DNA of 64,000 bases from Aliivibrio salmonicida LFI1238 (GCF_000196495.1 NC_011312.1:2852001-2916000); one strand, 5' to 3'. Positions 7,781 to 18,834 are shown, numbered from the stretch's first letter. The notes: generated by a model from the letters alone, not told the origin. Made by a program: numbers and translations.

Positions 7781-9244
7781 TTAACCTAACTCTTTCATTG
7801 CTTGGATATTTAATTCCAATGAAGCGAGTTGTTTTGCTAATTTACCAACATCACCAGCCCCTTGTGTCAGCACTAAATCATTATTTTGAATGATGTTAGC
7901 CAAAACAGAGGGTAATGCATCAATAGTTGGAACAAATATTGGATCTAATTTACCACGAGCTCGAATCGTACGACACAACGCTCGGCCATCAGCACCTGCA
8001 ATGGGTTTTTCACCCGCTGAATAAACATCAAGCATAATAAGTACATCAACATTATCTAAAACGTTAGCAAAATCATCATACAAATCACGCGTTCGGCTAT
8101 AACGGTGAGGTTGGAATATCATAACTAAACGTTTATCTTCCCAGCCTGCACGTGCCGCTTTAATCGTAACATCGACTTCTGTAGGGTGATGACCGTAATC
8201 ATCGACAAGCATCGCGTGTCCATTGCCCGTTTCAAACTCACCTAACTGATCAAATCGACGCCCAGCACCTTCAAAATTGAGTAATGCGGAAAGAATCGCG
8301 CTATCTTCAACGTCTTCTTCAGTAGCAACAGCAATGGCTGCTGTTGCATTCAATGCATTATGTTTACCCGGAATATTAAGGACAATATCTAAATCTGTAC
8401 GATCTTTTCTTTGTACCGTGAAAAAGCTTTTTTGACCTTCTTGACGATAATTAATTAAACGTACATCCGCATCATCGGAAAAACCGTACGTAATAACTTG
8501 GCGACTAACGCGCGGTAATAACTCTCTTACCACATCATCATCAATACACATGACAGCTTGACCATAAAATGGCAGGTTATGAAGAAAATCAATAAAAGTT
8601 TGTTTTAACACTTCAAAGTCACCGCCATAAGTATCCATATGATCGGCTTCAATGTTAGTGACAATACTTACCATTGGCTGCAAGTGTAAAAATGAGGCAT
8701 CACTTTCATCGGCTTCAGCAATAAGAAAACGACTTGAACCTAAACGGGCATTCGTTCCAGCATTCTTAACCAAGCCGCCATTAACAAAAGTAGGATCTAA
8801 ACCTGCTTCTGAATAAATTTGAGTGGTTAATGCCGTTGTTGTTGTTTTACCATGAGTCCCCGCAACCGCGATCCCATGTCTATAACGCATTAATTCAGCA
8901 AGCATTTCAGCGCGACGTATCACAGGGATACGATTTTCTTTTGCTGCTACGATTTCAGGGTTAGCTTGATCTATCGCCGTTGATACAACCACCACACTCG
9001 CTTTTTCTACATTACTTGCGTGATGCCCAAAAAATATATCAGCACCCTTTTCAGCTAAACGAACAGTGACACTATTTTCTGCAACATCAGAGCCACTAAT
9101 ATGGTAGCCCTCATTTAATAAAACTTCCGCAATCCCACTCATACCCGCACCGCCAATTCCAACAAAGTGGATGCATTCAACACGGCGCATTTCAGGGATC
9201 ATCGTTCTAATTTCAGCTAATTGTAGTTTCTGTTCTGTTGTCAT
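7781..9244 (-). CDS. murC: MurC, UDP-MurNAc--L-alanine ligase
   Basis: MurC adds the first amino acid, L-Ala, to UDP-MurNAc in the cytoplasm, using ATP. The 487-residue protein has a Rossmann-like UDP-binding region (FVGIGGAGMSG, about 27-37), the Mur-ligase P-loop GTHGKTTT (129-136), the central ATPase domain and a C-terminal domain with DDYGHHPTEV. Length matches E. coli MurC (491). It starts 18 bases after murG. Unlike E. coli, it is followed by a promoter gap and not by ddlB. Confidence 0.99.
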   Translation of the reverse strand: MTTEQKLQLAEIRTMIPEMRRVECIHFVGIGGAGMSGIAEVLLNEGYHISGSDVAENSVTVRLAEKGADIFFGHHASNVEKASVVVVSTAIDQANPEIVAAKENRIPVIRRAEMLAELMRYRHGIAVAGTHGKTTTTALTTQIYSEAGLDPTFVNGGLVKNAGTNARLGSSRFLIAEADESDASFLHLQPMVSIVTNIEADHMDTYGGDFEVLKQTFIDFLHNLPFYGQAVMCIDDDVVRELLPRVSRQVITYGFSDDADVRLINYRQEGQKSFFTVQRKDRTDLDIVLNIPGKHNALNATAAIAVATEEDVEDSAILSALLNFEGAGRRFDQLGEFETGNGHAMLVDDYGHHPTEVDVTIKAARAGWEDKRLVMIFQPHRYSRTRDLYDDFANVLDNVDVLIMLDVYSAGEKPIAGADGRALCRTIRARGKLDPIFVPTIDALPSVLANIIQNNDLVLTQGAGDVGKLAKQLASLELNIQAMKELG

Positions 9245-9262
9245 TTTTTAATCTCAATTCTT

Positions 9263-10327
9263 TTATTTAGCGAGGCTTTTAATCGCAGTGGCAACACGTA
9301 CATCTGCATCAATAATAGCTGCATTACGGGCATTACATGCCATTTCTAATAACTTAGGTCGCTCTAAACCGTTCAGTGTATCAACCAAACTCTGAACTGT
9401 TAAATCTTGTTGTTCTATCATTTTCGCTGCGCCACACTGTACAAGGTGATCTGCGTTCAATGCTTGCTGGCGATCTTTGTGCATAAAGGGAATAAATACA
9501 GAGCCGACACCTGCCGCTGACACTTCGGATACCGTTAACGCACCAGAGCGACACACCAATACATCAGCCCATGCATAAGCCGCAGCAACATCATCAATAA
9601 ACTCAGTCACCTTCGCGTCAGTAATCCCATTGTCTTTATAGGCATTATTAACGGTTTCTTGATTGCCTTTACCTGCTTGATGCCAAATTTCAACAGAGTG
9701 ATTCAGTTTTGGCAATACTTCTGGCAATGTCGCATTAAGAATACGGGCACCTTGACTGCCACCCATGATTAATACGCGAATAGGTCCGTTACGCTCTGCA
9801 AATCGTTCGCTTGGATGAGGCAGTTGACATACATCTTCTCTTACTGGATTACCTACAACGTCGGCATTTGGAAAAGCACCCGGAAATGCTTGAAATACCC
9901 GTTTAGCAATTTTAGATAACCACTGATTGGTTAAGCCAGCAACAGCATTTTGTTCATGCAATACAACCGGAATACCAGATAACCACGCCGCAATGCCACC
10001 AGGACCACTCACATAGCCCCCCATGCCTAAAACGACATCGGGCTGCCATGCTTGAATGTGTTTTTTTGCTTGTAAAATAGCACCAATAATTTGAAAAGGA
10101 GCGATTAATAGTTTTTTAAGCCCTTGCCCGCGTAATCCTTTCACTTTAATGAAATCGATTTCAATACCGTGTTTTGGTACGAGATCAGCTTCCATTCGAT
10201 CTTCTGTTCCAAGCCAGCGGATTTCCCACCCTTCACTTTGTAATTGTTTTGCAACAGCCAATCCAGGAAACACATGTCCGCCCGTTCCACCAGCCATCAC
10301 TAATAAACGTTTATTTTTGTTCTTCAT
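9263..10327 (-). CDS. murG: MurG, lipid II synthase (GlcNAc transferase)
   Basis: MurG transfers GlcNAc to lipid I to make lipid II on the inner face of the membrane. I choose the ATG at 10327 (MKNKNKRLLVMAGGTGGHVFPGLAVAK split over the conserved N-terminus) rather than an in-frame ATG at 10402. It yields 354 residues, the usual length, and keeps only a short overlap with ftsW (which ends at 10311). GT-B fold motifs include MAGGTGGHVFPG near the N-terminus, GMGGYVSGPGG, LHEQNAVAG and the donor-site region CRSGALTVSEVSAAG. Confidence 0.98.
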   Translation of the reverse strand: MKNKNKRLLVMAGGTGGHVFPGLAVAKQLQSEGWEIRWLGTEDRMEADLVPKHGIEIDFIKVKGLRGQGLKKLLIAPFQIIGAILQAKKHIQAWQPDVVLGMGGYVSGPGGIAAWLSGIPVVLHEQNAVAGLTNQWLSKIAKRVFQAFPGAFPNADVVGNPVREDVCQLPHPSERFAERNGPIRVLIMGGSQGARILNATLPEVLPKLNHSVEIWHQAGKGNQETVNNAYKDNGITDAKVTEFIDDVAAAYAWADVLVCRSGALTVSEVSAAGVGSVFIPFMHKDRQQALNADHLVQCGAAKMIEQQDLTVQSLVDTLNGLERPKLLEMACNARNAAIIDADVRVATAIKSLAK

Positions 10328-11513
10328 TTTCACTCCGAGGTGGCTCGTTTGCGAGATAAACACGACACTCATGATCAATACGAATAAGTAAAGACACCGC
10401 AACAGACATAATAATTAAACTTGAACCGCCATAACTGATCAATGGCAATGTAAGACCTTTTGTCGGGACAATACCCGCAGCAGCACCAACATTAACTAAC
10501 GTTTGGAACGCAAACCAAATACCAATACCAAACGCTAAGAAACCACCAAATCGTTGGTCATGTGCAAGACATTTCCGACCAATTAAAAGCGCTTTAAATA
10601 CGAGTGCAAAAATCAAACACAACACCAAACACACACCAACAAAACCGAGCTCTTCGGCGATAACCGCAAATACAAAGTCAGTATGAGCTTCTGGTAAATA
10701 TTCCAACTTTTGAATCGAATTACCTAATCCTTCACCAAACCAGCTACCTCGTCCAAACGCCATCAAAGATTGCGTCAATTGGTAACCACTACCAAACGGA
10801 TCTTGCCACGGGTCAAGAAAAGAAGTAACTCGGCGCATACGATAAGGTTCAGCAAGAATAAGAACGATAACTAACGAAATTCCGCCCATCACTAACGCAA
10901 TAAATTGCCAAAGTTTCGCCCCAGCAATAAACAACATCGCAATCGTAGTGACAAACATCACAACAGTTGTCCCTAAATCGGGCTGCATTAGAAGGAAAAA
11001 AGCCAACGTGATTAAGACTAATAAAGGCTTAACAAACCCACGAAAACTGTCTCTAACCTCACCATGACGTCGAACTAAATACCCAGCGATAAAAACAAAT
11101 AAAGACAGTTTTGCGACTTCCGCTGGTTGTAGATTAAAAATACCTAAAGGTAACCAACGAGCGGCACCATTTACAGATTTTCCCACAACAAGAACAGCCG
11201 CAAGGAGTAAAAGAGAAATTAACAATAAATGGCTGCTGTACTTAAGCCATTTATTCAATTCTATACGTAAAACAATCGAGGAGATGCTTAATGCTAAAAA
11301 CACAAATAACATATGTCGCATCATAAAATGAAAAGGCTGACCAGTCAGACGAGTACTGATAGGAAAAGAAGCAGAAGCAACCATCACTAAACCCGTTAAC
11401 ATCAAACCCAAGGCAATCCAGATCAATTGACGATCAAACATAACCTTAGGTGATGGGGTAAATACCCAATCTTGTAATGGAGAAGCTAAGTGCTTAATTC
11501 GCTCAATAACCAA
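10311..11513 (-). CDS. ftsW: FtsW, SEDS-family septal glycan polymerase
   Basis: FtsW is a polytopic SEDS protein that polymerises lipid II at the septum together with its partner transpeptidase FtsI. The 400-residue sequence has about ten hydrophobic helices and the SEDS signatures NGAARWLPLG, RRVTSFLDPWQDPFGSGYQ and PTKGLTLPLISYGGSS. It lies between murD (2 bases apart) and murG (17-base overlap), so translation is probably coupled. The partner ftsI is encoded upstream in the same cluster. Confidence 0.98.
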   Translation of the reverse strand: MVIERIKHLASPLQDWVFTPSPKVMFDRQLIWIALGLMLTGLVMVASASFPISTRLTGQPFHFMMRHMLFVFLALSISSIVLRIELNKWLKYSSHLLLISLLLLAAVLVVGKSVNGAARWLPLGIFNLQPAEVAKLSLFVFIAGYLVRRHGEVRDSFRGFVKPLLVLITLAFFLLMQPDLGTTVVMFVTTIAMLFIAGAKLWQFIALVMGGISLVIVLILAEPYRMRRVTSFLDPWQDPFGSGYQLTQSLMAFGRGSWFGEGLGNSIQKLEYLPEAHTDFVFAVIAEELGFVGVCLVLCLIFALVFKALLIGRKCLAHDQRFGGFLAFGIGIWFAFQTLVNVGAAAGIVPTKGLTLPLISYGGSSLIIMSVAVSLLIRIDHECRVYLANEPPRSENEEQK

Positions 11514-11515
11514 AA

Positions 11516-12844
11516 TTATTTCTCAGTTGAATAGTGTTTAGCTAATGCTGTAAATGCATCGCCTCTTGCCATAAAGTTAGTATATTGATCAAAACTGGCA
11601 CATGCAGGAGAAAGCATTACCATATCTCCAAATGTTAATTCAGGGGATAATAACTCAATCGCCTCATCCATTGTTTGGCATAATCGAGACCGAGGATCTA
11701 AAGGCATAAATTGCACGCCATCCTCGCCAAAACAATACATCATTAAATCCAATTCGTTCAATGCTGGCGATAATTCCGAAAAATCAGCCCCTTTACCAAC
11801 ACCACCAACCAACAAATGAAGTTTCCCTTCAATACTAAGACCAGAAAGTGCAGCCAGTGTACTCGCCACATTAGTTGCTTTAGAATCGTTAACCCATCGA
11901 ACACCATTCATTTCAGCGACAACTTGGCAGCGATGCGTTAATCCATTGTAACGCTTCAACGTATCTAATGTTTTATTGGTATTAACACCTGCAGCATCAA
12001 GTAAAGCAAGAGCAACAAGGCTGTTAGCAATATTGTGTTTACCAACAAGACCAAGCTCATTGGCAGCAATAATAGGTGTGTTATTTTTAGCTAAAAACAG
12101 CCGACCATTTTCTTCAATGCAACCGTACTCATCACTGGTATCAAACCCAAAACTAATTAACGTTTTATCTGCTGTATCTGGGTAAGTTTCTTTATCATCA
12201 CGATTAACAATACAAACATCGGCATGATCAAATACACGCAACTTAGCTTGACGATAATCTTCCATACCTTGGTATCTATCCATATGGTCTTCAGATAGAT
12301 TCAAAAATGCGGCGGCTTTTAGCTTTAATGATGATGTAGTTTCGAGTTGAAAACTGGATAGTTCCAGTACATAAAGATCGGCATCTTGTTCTAATAGATC
12401 TAACGCAGCAAAGCCGATATTACCACCGACAGCGGTTTTAACCCCTGCAGCATTGGCCATTTCACCGGTTAAATCGGTGACCGTACTTTTGCCATTAGAG
12501 CCGGTAATTGCAATCACAGGGGCCGTCACTGCCCACGCAAACAATTCAATATCACCAACAACTGGCGTGCCCTTTTTAATGGCTGGTTGTAATTGAGAAG
12601 AAGCAAGCGCAATACCTGGGTTAGTAACAATAAGATCGGCGTCTAACAGCCAATCTTGTTGCCAACTACCAGAATGTAACTCAACCTGTTCAGGCAATTG
12701 TTCTTGGCCTGGTGGCGTTTCACGAGTATCAATAACTTTGACTATTAACGCTTCTGGTTGTCTCAGCAAATGCTTAACAACAGATAACCCTGTCATTCCT
12801 AAGCCAACCACAACAACGTTTTTTACACCACCAAAACCAGTCAT
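11516..12844 (-). CDS. murD: MurD, UDP-MurNAc-L-Ala--D-glutamate ligase
   Basis: MurD adds D-Glu, the second residue of the wall stem peptide. The 442-residue protein (E. coli 438) has the N-terminal UDP-binding loop VVGLGMTGLS, the P-loop GSNGKST (115-121), the Mur-ligase motif LSEDHMDRYQGMEDY and a C-terminal domain with LVGGVGKGADF. It starts one base after the mraY stop and is followed closely by ftsW, so it lies within one polycistronic message. Confidence 0.98.
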   Translation of the reverse strand: MTGFGGVKNVVVVGLGMTGLSVVKHLLRQPEALIVKVIDTRETPPGQEQLPEQVELHSGSWQQDWLLDADLIVTNPGIALASSQLQPAIKKGTPVVGDIELFAWAVTAPVIAITGSNGKSTVTDLTGEMANAAGVKTAVGGNIGFAALDLLEQDADLYVLELSSFQLETTSSLKLKAAAFLNLSEDHMDRYQGMEDYRQAKLRVFDHADVCIVNRDDKETYPDTADKTLISFGFDTSDEYGCIEENGRLFLAKNNTPIIAANELGLVGKHNIANSLVALALLDAAGVNTNKTLDTLKRYNGLTHRCQVVAEMNGVRWVNDSKATNVASTLAALSGLSIEGKLHLLVGGVGKGADFSELSPALNELDLMMYCFGEDGVQFMPLDPRSRLCQTMDEAIELLSPELTFGDMVMLSPACASFDQYTNFMARGDAFTALAKHYSTEK

Positions 12845-12845
12845 A

Positions 12846-13928
12846 TTAACGTACCTTCAATGTCGCTAATGCAATAAGAACCAATAACATAGAGATAATC
12901 CAAAAACGCACGATTACACGCGGTTCTGGCCACCCTTTCAATTCATAATGGTGATGAATTGGAGCCATACGGAAGATACGTTGACCACGTAGCTTGTATG
13001 AGCCAACTTGTAGAATTACAGAAAGTGTTTCTACAACAAATACACCACCCATGATAACCAAAAGGAATTCTTGACGTACTAAAACCGCTATCGTACCTAG
13101 TGCGCCACCCAGTGCTAATGAACCAACATCGCCCATAAATACTTGTGCAGGGTAAGTGTTAAACCATAAGAAACCAAATCCAGCACCGACAATCGCAGCG
13201 CAGACAACAACCAACTCACTTGCTTGTGGAATATGTGGAATATGTAAGTAATTCGCAAATTGTACGTTGCCTGTCGCCCATGCAATAAAAGCAAAACCAG
13301 CGGCAACAAATACCGTTGGCATGATAGCTAAACCATCCAATCCATCCGTTAGGTTTACTGCATTACTTGTACCGACAATAACAAAGTAGGTTAGCAAAAT
13401 ATAAGTTAAACCAAGTTGTGGCATTATATCTTTAAAGAAAGGAACAACGAGCTGTGTTGCCGCCGTATCTTTACCATAAGCATATAAAGCAAACGCAACC
13501 ACTAATGCAATGGCTGATTGCCAGAAGTACTTCCAACGAGCAATCAAACCGTCCGTATTTTTACGAACCACTTTACGATAGTCATCAACAAAACCAACGG
13601 CACCATAGCCTAGCAATACAAACATGACCGCCCAAACATAAGGATTTGTAAGATCTGCCCATAAGAAGACAGTGACCGTAATAGCCGTTAATATCATGAT
13701 ACCGCCCATGGTTGGCGTACCGCGCTTACTGAAATGAGATTCAGGACCATCATCACGTACTACTTGACCGATTTGAAGATTTTGTAACCATCGAATCAGT
13801 TTAGGCCCCATCCATAACGAAATAGATAATGCGGTAATAATACTTAAAATAGCTCGAAAGCTAAGGTATTCGAATAAACGAAAAAATGGGAAATATTGCT
13901 CTAGAAAGTTAGATAACCAGATAATCAT
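12846..13928 (-). CDS. mraY: MraY, phospho-MurNAc-pentapeptide translocase
   Basis: MraY makes lipid I by moving phospho-MurNAc-pentapeptide onto undecaprenyl phosphate in the inner membrane. About ten transmembrane helices are visible, with [19 protein letters not shown], the catalytic [17 protein letters not shown] and [12 protein letters not shown] motifs, and the loop [13 protein letters not shown] take the ATG at 13928 ([13 protein letters not shown]), which gives 360 residues as in E. coli and forms a TAATG overlap with the murF stop; an ATG three codons upstream is possible. Confidence 0.97.
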
Positions 13929-15286
13929 TACTGACACTCCTTAAGAGCTAAAACTACTTCGCTCATACGTGAACTATTGGCACCTTTTACTAGCACGGTA
14001 ACCTCATTATGTTTAATTAATTGTAATTCTTGCAATAAATAGGCATTTAATTCGTTACGAGACTCAAAGTGTCGACCATTGCATAATTCGCTGATCACCT
14101 TGGTATCATCACCAAACGTTATTACTTGCTCAAATTGATATGGGGCAGCATATTCACCAACTTCACGGTGAAGTGCAAGGCTTTCTTTACCAAGCTCAGC
14201 CATATTGCCTAAAACCAGCCAACGACTGCCATTAAAGCCACCGAGTAAGTCCACTGCGGCTTTCATCGCAGGAACGCTGGCATTGTAAGTATCATCGATC
14301 ACTTTCAAACCAGAAGGTAAAACCTCAACAGCAACCCTTCCTTTTACATTTTCAAGCGATTGTAAGCCTTGTTGAATATCAGCTAATGTACAGTTAGCTT
14401 GAACAGCTAACGCCGCAGCCGCAACTGCATTTGATACATTATGCTTACCAATAATCGTGAGTGAAACCACAATGCTTCCTACCGGCGTATTCAATGTAAA
14501 TGAAGATGCACCAAGACCATTGATCTCTATATTACTTGCATGAAAGTCAGCTTGATTATTTTCTTGTGAAAAACTCAATACCGTTTTGTTTTCAAATAAA
14601 TCAGACCAGCGAGGCAATCCATTACTGTCTAAATTATAAATAGCCGTCGCATTTTCTTTTAGACCTTCAAAGATTTCACCTTTTGCCTTCGCAACCCCCT
14701 CTATCGAACCAAATCCTTCTAAATGTGCCGCCGCAATATTATTTACTAAGGCGACATCAGGACGAACAAGTTGTGTGGTATAAGCGATTTCATTTTGATG
14801 ATTAGCGCCGAGTTCAATGACAGAGAAATCATTACTTGGTTGAGATCGTAACAACGTTAATGGCACGCCGATTTCATTATTAAAATTACCCGCAGTGGCT
14901 AACACTTCACCAGAACGTTTTAAAATAGACGCTAACATTTCTTTTACGGTGGTTTTGCCACAACTGCCAGTTAAAGCAATGGTAAAGGAATGGCATTGCT
15001 GATGAACATATTGACCGAGTAACCCAAACGCTTTTTCCGTATCACTAACGATCACTTGAGGTAATGAAGAATCAACCTCATGTGAAACAAGTAAAGCAAC
15101 CGCACCTTGTTCTTCAGCCACTGAGACAAAAGAATGGGCATCAAATCGCTCACCAATCAGCGCAACAAACAGCCCTTGAGCCTCAATATTTCGACTGTCA
15201 GTCGACACGCTTGAAATCGAGGTATTTACCCCATTCAAACGTCCCTGACAAATGTTCGCCACTTCATTCAATGACATTAAGATCAT
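13928..15286 (-). CDS. murF: MurF, D-Ala-D-Ala-adding ligase
   Basis: MurF completes the UDP-MurNAc-pentapeptide by adding D-Ala-D-Ala. The 452 residues include the N-terminal substrate domain with STDSRN, the P-loop GSCGKTT (107-113), [13 protein letters not shown], the AHLEGFGS region and the C-terminal [18 protein letters not shown] motif. The start overlaps the murE stop; [10 protein letters not shown], three codons in, is an equally reasonable start. Its D-Ala-D-Ala substrate comes from Ddl, and no ddl gene is in this window, so one must lie elsewhere. Confidence 0.97.
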
Positions 15287-16764
15287 GATGATAGTCCTAA
15301 TAATTTCTGCGCAGTTTCACGATCAGAATAATGAATCGTTTCTGTAGCAAGCACTTGATATTCTTCATGCCCCTTGCCTGCCAATAAAATAATATCATGC
15401 TTACTTGCTTGAGAGAGAGCAAACTGGCATGCATCAAAACGCTGATGTATCACGTGTGCAATGTCTGGTTGGTTCAAACCAGCTAACATGTCTTTAGTAA
15501 TCAAGCTTGGATCTTCTGAACGAGGATTATCATCACTTAAAATAATCACATCAGCTTGTTGCTCAGCAATACTAGCCATCATCGGACGCTTGCCCGTATC
15601 TCGATCACCGCCACAACCAAATATACACCACAGCTTGCCTTCACAATGAACTCGAAGGGCTTGCAAGGCTTTATCTAAAGCATCTGGAGTATGTGCATAG
15701 TCCACAACCACTTTCGCATTACCTTCAGAACTGAAAAGCTCCATTCGTCCAATAACCGCGGTTAATTTAGGAGCGGCGTCCGCTAATTCAGTTATGTCGT
15801 AACCAAGCGATAGAAGAGTAGCAAAAGCAACTAAAATATTATTGGCATTAAACGCACCGATCAACGGAACAGAAAGATCCGCGGTTCCCCAATCAGAATT
15901 CAGAGATATTTGAATTCCATCCGTAGAATAAATGACAGAAGTTGCAAACACTTTTTTCCCTGAATGAAAAGAAAGATTACCTTCGTTCAATGATACCCCG
16001 ACAGCATTAGGCAATTCTTTTAACCAAGAAGCACCCACAGTATCATCGGCATTAATGATTGAATATTTAGGACTGTGAGAGGTAAACAACAGTTTTTTTG
16101 CTTCAGCATAATTTGCCATATCACCATGATAATCTAAGTGATCACGACTTAAATTAGTGAATACAGCAGCATCAAAATTCAAGGCATTAACACGCCCTTG
16201 AACCAACCCATGAGAAGATATTTCTAATGCGGTTAGCTTTGCCCCTATATTTTCAAGATCCGTTAATGTCTGTTGGATCTCGATTGGGCTACCCGTCGTA
16301 TTTAACGCAGGTTTCAGATCGGTTAATAATCCATTGCCCGTGGTCCCCATGACTCCAGCTGGTTTACCAAGTAATGTGGCCCATTGAGCAATAATTTGCG
16401 ATATGGTTGTTTTTCCATTGGTTCCAGTAATGCCAACCAACTGCATTTTTCTTTGTTCAGCGTGATAAAAACGCCCAGCGACCGCGCTGAGTTTTATCGA
16501 TAGCGCATCGAGATAAATAATAGGGGTCTGATCGAGAAAACTAATGGTTCCCGTCTTATTAACCTCATCACTTTGAGCCAATACCGCCGATGCACCTTGC
16601 TTAATCGCAACAGGGATAAATTGTCGGCCATCGACCGCGTGGCCTTTAATCGCAACAAATAGGCAACCAGTGGTTACTTTACGACTGTCCAATGTCATGG
16701 ATGATATTTCTACGACTTGATTTAATTCACACCAAGGCAACAATAATTCAGATAACTGCATCAT
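15283..16764 (-). CDS. murE: MurE, meso-diaminopimelate-adding ligase
   Basis: MurE adds the third stem-peptide residue. The 493-residue protein has the substrate motif TLDSRKV, the P-loop GTNGKTT (114-120), SSHGLVQGRVN, NLSRDHLDYHG and, importantly, DNPR at 412-415 (SDDNPRSEDP), the signature of ligases that use meso-diaminopimelate rather than lysine. That fits a Gram-negative wall. It starts 7 bases after ftsI and overlaps murF by 4 bases. Confidence 0.98.
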   Translation of the reverse strand: MMQLSELLLPWCELNQVVEISSMTLDSRKVTTGCLFVAIKGHAVDGRQFIPVAIKQGASAVLAQSDEVNKTGTISFLDQTPIIYLDALSIKLSAVAGRFYHAEQRKMQLVGITGTNGKTTISQIIAQWATLLGKPAGVMGTTGNGLLTDLKPALNTTGSPIEIQQTLTDLENIGAKLTALEISSHGLVQGRVNALNFDAAVFTNLSRDHLDYHGDMANYAEAKKLLFTSHSPKYSIINADDTVGASWLKELPNAVGVSLNEGNLSFHSGKKVFATSVIYSTDGIQISLNSDWGTADLSVPLIGAFNANNILVAFATLLSLGYDITELADAAPKLTAVIGRMELFSSEGNAKVVVDYAHTPDALDKALQALRVHCEGKLWCIFGCGGDRDTGKRPMMASIAEQQADVIILSDDNPRSEDPSLITKDMLAGLNQPDIAHVIHQRFDACQFALSQASKHDIILLAGKGHEEYQVLATETIHYSDRETAQKLLGLSS

Positions 16765-16771
16765 CCTTTTC

Positions 16772-18511
16772 CTAATTCAATACATCGATATGTTTTACGG
16801 TACTTTCGTCTGGGGCTACATTTAATATTTGTAATGCATCTTTCATCACCTGACCAAAAATAGGCGCAGCGACTTGACCCGCATAATATTCATCGCCTTG
16901 CGGTTGATTCACGATCGTCACCAGAGCAATTCGAGGATTACTTACCGGAGCAACACCCGCGGTTACCGTCATATATTCATCACTGTAGCCACCGCGAACC
17001 GCTTTACGAGATGTCCCTGTTTTCGCAGCAACTCGGTATCCAGGAACGGCCGCTTTAGTCGCTGTACCTCCAGGTTGAGTTACCGTTTCCATCATCGCTA
17101 ATACCGCTTTAGCGTGTTCACGATTAACCACTTGTTTACCCGGAGTGGGTCCCGTCGTTTTCAAAATAGAAAGCGGACGATATTCACCATAAGCACCCAA
17201 TGTTGCATACGCATGAGCTAACTGAATGGGAGTAACAGAAAGGCCGTAACCAAATGCAAGAGTGGCAATTTCAAAATCAGACCAACGACGGCGATCAGGG
17301 AATATACCCGTCGCTTCACCAATCAAACTTAATCCAGAAGGATCTGCCAAACCAACCGCACTGTATTCCGCCAATAGTTCTTGTAAGGGCATATTTAACG
17401 CCAAGTGCGCCACACCGATGTTACTCGATTTTTTTAAAATAGTAGTTAAGTTCGCTTTACCCACTTTAGAGCTATCACGAACTCGACTTCCACCAATTCG
17501 CATAATGCCATTACCGGTATCCACAATCGTATTTAGGTTTGCAGTGCCACTATCAAGCGCCGCTAATACGACAAAAGGTTTAACGGTTGAGCCTGGCTCT
17601 AACGTATCGGTAATAACACGATTTCGCATTCTAAAGTTTTGTAACTGACTTCTGTCATTTGGGTTATAAGACGGGGCATTAACCATTGCTAATACTTCAC
17701 CCGTTTTAATATCAATCATGACAACAGAACCCGACATGGCTCTAAAGTCTGAAACGGCTTGTTTAATCGCACGATAAGCAATCGCTTGTAAACGTTGATC
17801 AATACTTAACGTTAATGGCTTACCTTCTTGTTTCTCTTTTAACGAAATATTTTCAACCACTCGACCATAACGATCTTTTCGCACTGTACGACGACCTGGT
17901 TCACCAGTTAGCCAGCCATCATAGCTTCGCTCCACACCTTCAAGGCCGTGGCTATCAATCCCCGTCACACCAATAACGTGAGCACTGATCTCACCCGAAG
18001 GATAATACCGACGAGATTCCGCTTTTAAACCAATACCAGCGAGTTTTAATTTTCGAATATAAGCAGCAACCGCAGGGGAAATTTGACGCTGAAGATAGAT
18101 AAAACGGCGTTTTTTATTCTTTTCTATTTTGGAGAGTAATTCGGTACGTTTTAAACCAAGAACATCAGCCAGAGCATGCCAACGATCAACTTCAACTAAA
18201 CCGCCCGCTTTATAGATCGCGACAGGATCAGCCCACACCGCATCAACAGGAACACTCACCGCAAGTTGCTCATCATTTCGGTCTGAAATAATACCGCGAG
18301 CAGAAGGCATTGTCTTAACTCGAATAGAACGCATATCACCTTGTTTAATAAGGTTATCTGGTTCTATTACTTGAATATAAGCCGCACGAGCAATCAAAAT
18401 AGCCAAAGCAAGAAAAACAAAAAAAACAATAACGCCAAAGCGCCACTGAATTAAAGTCGGTGGCGCTTTGCTTATACGTTTATTATTTGTCTTTCTACTT
18501 GGTAATTTCAT
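16772..18511 (-). CDS. ftsI: FtsI (PBP3), septal transpeptidase
   Basis: FtsI is the division-specific class B penicillin-binding protein that cross-links septal peptidoglycan with FtsW. It has an N-terminal cytoplasmic tail, one membrane helix (about 25-45), the pedestal domain, and the transpeptidase domain with the active-site Ser308 in GSTVKP, SSN at 362-364 and KTG at 497-499. Length is 579 residues (E. coli 588). It overlaps ftsL by 4 bases (ATGA type). These motifs look intact. Confidence 0.98.
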   Translation of the reverse strand: MKLPSRKTNNKRISKAPPTLIQWRFGVIVFFVFLALAILIARAAYIQVIEPDNLIKQGDMRSIRVKTMPSARGIISDRNDEQLAVSVPVDAVWADPVAIYKAGGLVEVDRWHALADVLGLKRTELLSKIEKNKKRRFIYLQRQISPAVAAYIRKLKLAGIGLKAESRRYYPSGEISAHVIGVTGIDSHGLEGVERSYDGWLTGEPGRRTVRKDRYGRVVENISLKEKQEGKPLTLSIDQRLQAIAYRAIKQAVSDFRAMSGSVVMIDIKTGEVLAMVNAPSYNPNDRSQLQNFRMRNRVITDTLEPGSTVKPFVVLAALDSGTANLNTIVDTGNGIMRIGGSRVRDSSKVGKANLTTILKKSSNIGVAHLALNMPLQELLAEYSAVGLADPSGLSLIGEATGIFPDRRRWSDFEIATLAFGYGLSVTPIQLAHAYATLGAYGEYRPLSILKTTGPTPGKQVVNREHAKAVLAMMETVTQPGGTATKAAVPGYRVAAKTGTSRKAVRGGYSDEYMTVTAGVAPVSNPRIALVTIVNQPQGDEYYAGQVAAPIFGQVMKDALQILNVAPDESTVKHIDVLN

Positions 18512-18834
18512 CGTAGTTTTATTATGACTTCTTTATCCGGGGAGGGTCTTTCCATATCTAATTCGCGTATGGAACGAGACTGCACTCGACTATGCTCTGC
18601 GAGTGCACTTTCTTCTAATATCAAATTGCGCCATTCACCATCTAAAATATCTTTCTCAAGTAATAAATTTTCACTTTTCACGGCCATTTGACGAGTATTA
18701 TGAGTGATAAGAACAACACCAATAGCACTGATAAAAAGAAACATTAATAAGATCGAGTGAAAACGGCCTACACCTATTAAGTCTAGACCTATCATTTTAG
18801 TTAAACTGGATTGTGATGATGCTTTGTGGCTCAT
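18508..18834 (-). CDS. ftsL: FtsL, bitopic divisome protein
   Basis: FtsL is a small inner-membrane protein that forms a coiled-coil complex with FtsB and FtsQ and activates FtsWI. The 108-residue protein has one transmembrane helix (about 24-43, FHSILLMFLFISAIGVVLI) followed by a heptad-like stretch (about 48-85). FtsL proteins diverge quickly, so the call rests on size, topology and position between rsmH and ftsI, where it overlaps both genes by 4 bases. Confidence 0.93.
   Translation of the reverse strand: MSHKASSQSSLTKMIGLDLIGVGRFHSILLMFLFISAIGVVLITHNTRQMAVKSENLLLEKDILDGEWRNLILEESALAEHSRVQSRSIRELDMERPSPDKEVIIKLR

Noticed and set aside
9263..10402. Longer murG start at 10402
   Set aside because: It would add 25 residues not found in MurG and deepen the overlap with ftsW; 10327 gives the family N-terminus.
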